A stretch of DNA of 25,574 nucleotides. It comes from an uncultured Muribaculaceae bacterium (lineage in GTDB: Bacteria; Bacteroidota; Bacteroidia; Bacteroidales; Muribaculaceae). Positions within the stretch are counted from its first letter, which is position 1. The number at the start of each line of letters is the position of its first letter. Of this stretch, positions 25,511 through 25,574 are shown piece after piece. The notes beneath the pieces were generated by a model, which ran no database searches, was not told where the DNA came from, and saw nothing but the letters and a program-made list of their open reading frames with translations. The stretch spans positions 1-25,574 of the forward strand of contig CAJTKG010000035.1 in the NCBI GenBank assembly GCA_910576935.1, in the 5' to 3' direction. A program made the translations under genes and the position numbers.

Positions 25511-25574
25511 TGGTAATCCTCCTTACATTAACGGCTCCTATAAAATCTCTGTCGGCCATCGCTTCAAGCAGTCC
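25503..25574 (-). CDS. 3' end of a HipA N-terminal-domain protein (partial)
   Basis: Frame open from the window edge to a TGA at 25503-25505; 23 residues reading GLLEAMADRDFIGAVNV then RRITND. The GLL...DFIGAV pattern matches the conserved end of stand-alone HipA_N (HipS-like) proteins. It overlaps the kinase ATG by 8 bases (ATGATTGA). The rest of the gene is beyond the window. Confidence 0.7.
   Translation of the reverse strand, partial: GLLEAMADRDFIGAVNVRRITND
25518..25524 (-). promoter_or_regulatory. Strong Shine-Dalgarno site of the HipA kinase gene
   Basis: AAGGAGG on the - strand, 7 bases before the ATG at 25510. Bacteroidota genes usually lack such a perfect site, and none of the neighbouring genes has one. 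It may suit an imported gene or ensure coupled synthesis with the HipA_N partner. Confidence 0.6.

Overview
The window looks like a Bacteroidales chromosome, most likely Muribaculaceae or a close relative. Three things point there: Bacteroidota-type -7 promoter elements (TAnnTTTG) with weak or absent Shine-Dalgarno sites, a NigD-like lipoprotein, and Bacteroidota-centred families (DUF3467, DUF3843-like, DUF6155, split HipA). The placement is inferred from gene content; the sequence holds no rRNA or other marker.

Left part (1-6992, + strand, moderate GC): ordinary housekeeping genes. In order they are the 3' end of an unidentified gene, a beta-carbonic anhydrase overlapping a YbdG-like MscS channel, a LolD-type ABC ATPase, a NigD-like lipoprotein, a DUF3467 protein, cysteinyl-tRNA synthetase (cysS), and a RecD/Pif1-like helicase preceded by a perfect 10-bp inverted repeat.

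Middle part (7126-15125, all - strand): accessory genes with a DNA-processing or defence flavour. A SWIM-SNF2 helicase is followed by a DUF3843-like partner. Then come a GmrSD-type DUF262/DUF1524 protein and a DUF1848 protein.

Right part (15126-25574, all - strand): a more AT-rich, decaying defence island. An 8.2-kb block is flanked on both sides by three-copy repeats of a 19-bp core with an exact 33-bp period, in the same orientation. Read in the direction of transcription, the block contains: a small XRE regulator, a BsuBI/PstI-type adenine methyltransferase, a BsuBI/PstI restriction endonuclease gene broken by one in-frame TAA, a 464-aa protein with a PD-(D/E)XK-like C-terminus, and three tandem paralogous small acidic proteins, the middle one broken by an in-frame TAA. 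After these come a small Asp-rich protein, an AlbA_2/HATPase-type regulator gene with two frameshifts (a 2-bp duplication and an 11-bp tandem repeat), and a 124-aa protein. Beyond the block lie a DUF6155 protein and a split HipA module (HipA kinase plus the 3' end of a HipA_N gene that leaves the window).

Working together: regulator, methylase and nuclease overlap like a classical type II restriction operon, probably now a methylase without functional restriction. The 464-aa protein and its three small paralogs follow in the same transcription unit and are the best candidate for an undescribed system. Several genes here carry a single lesion with the rest of the coding frame preserved, so the decay is recent or switchable.
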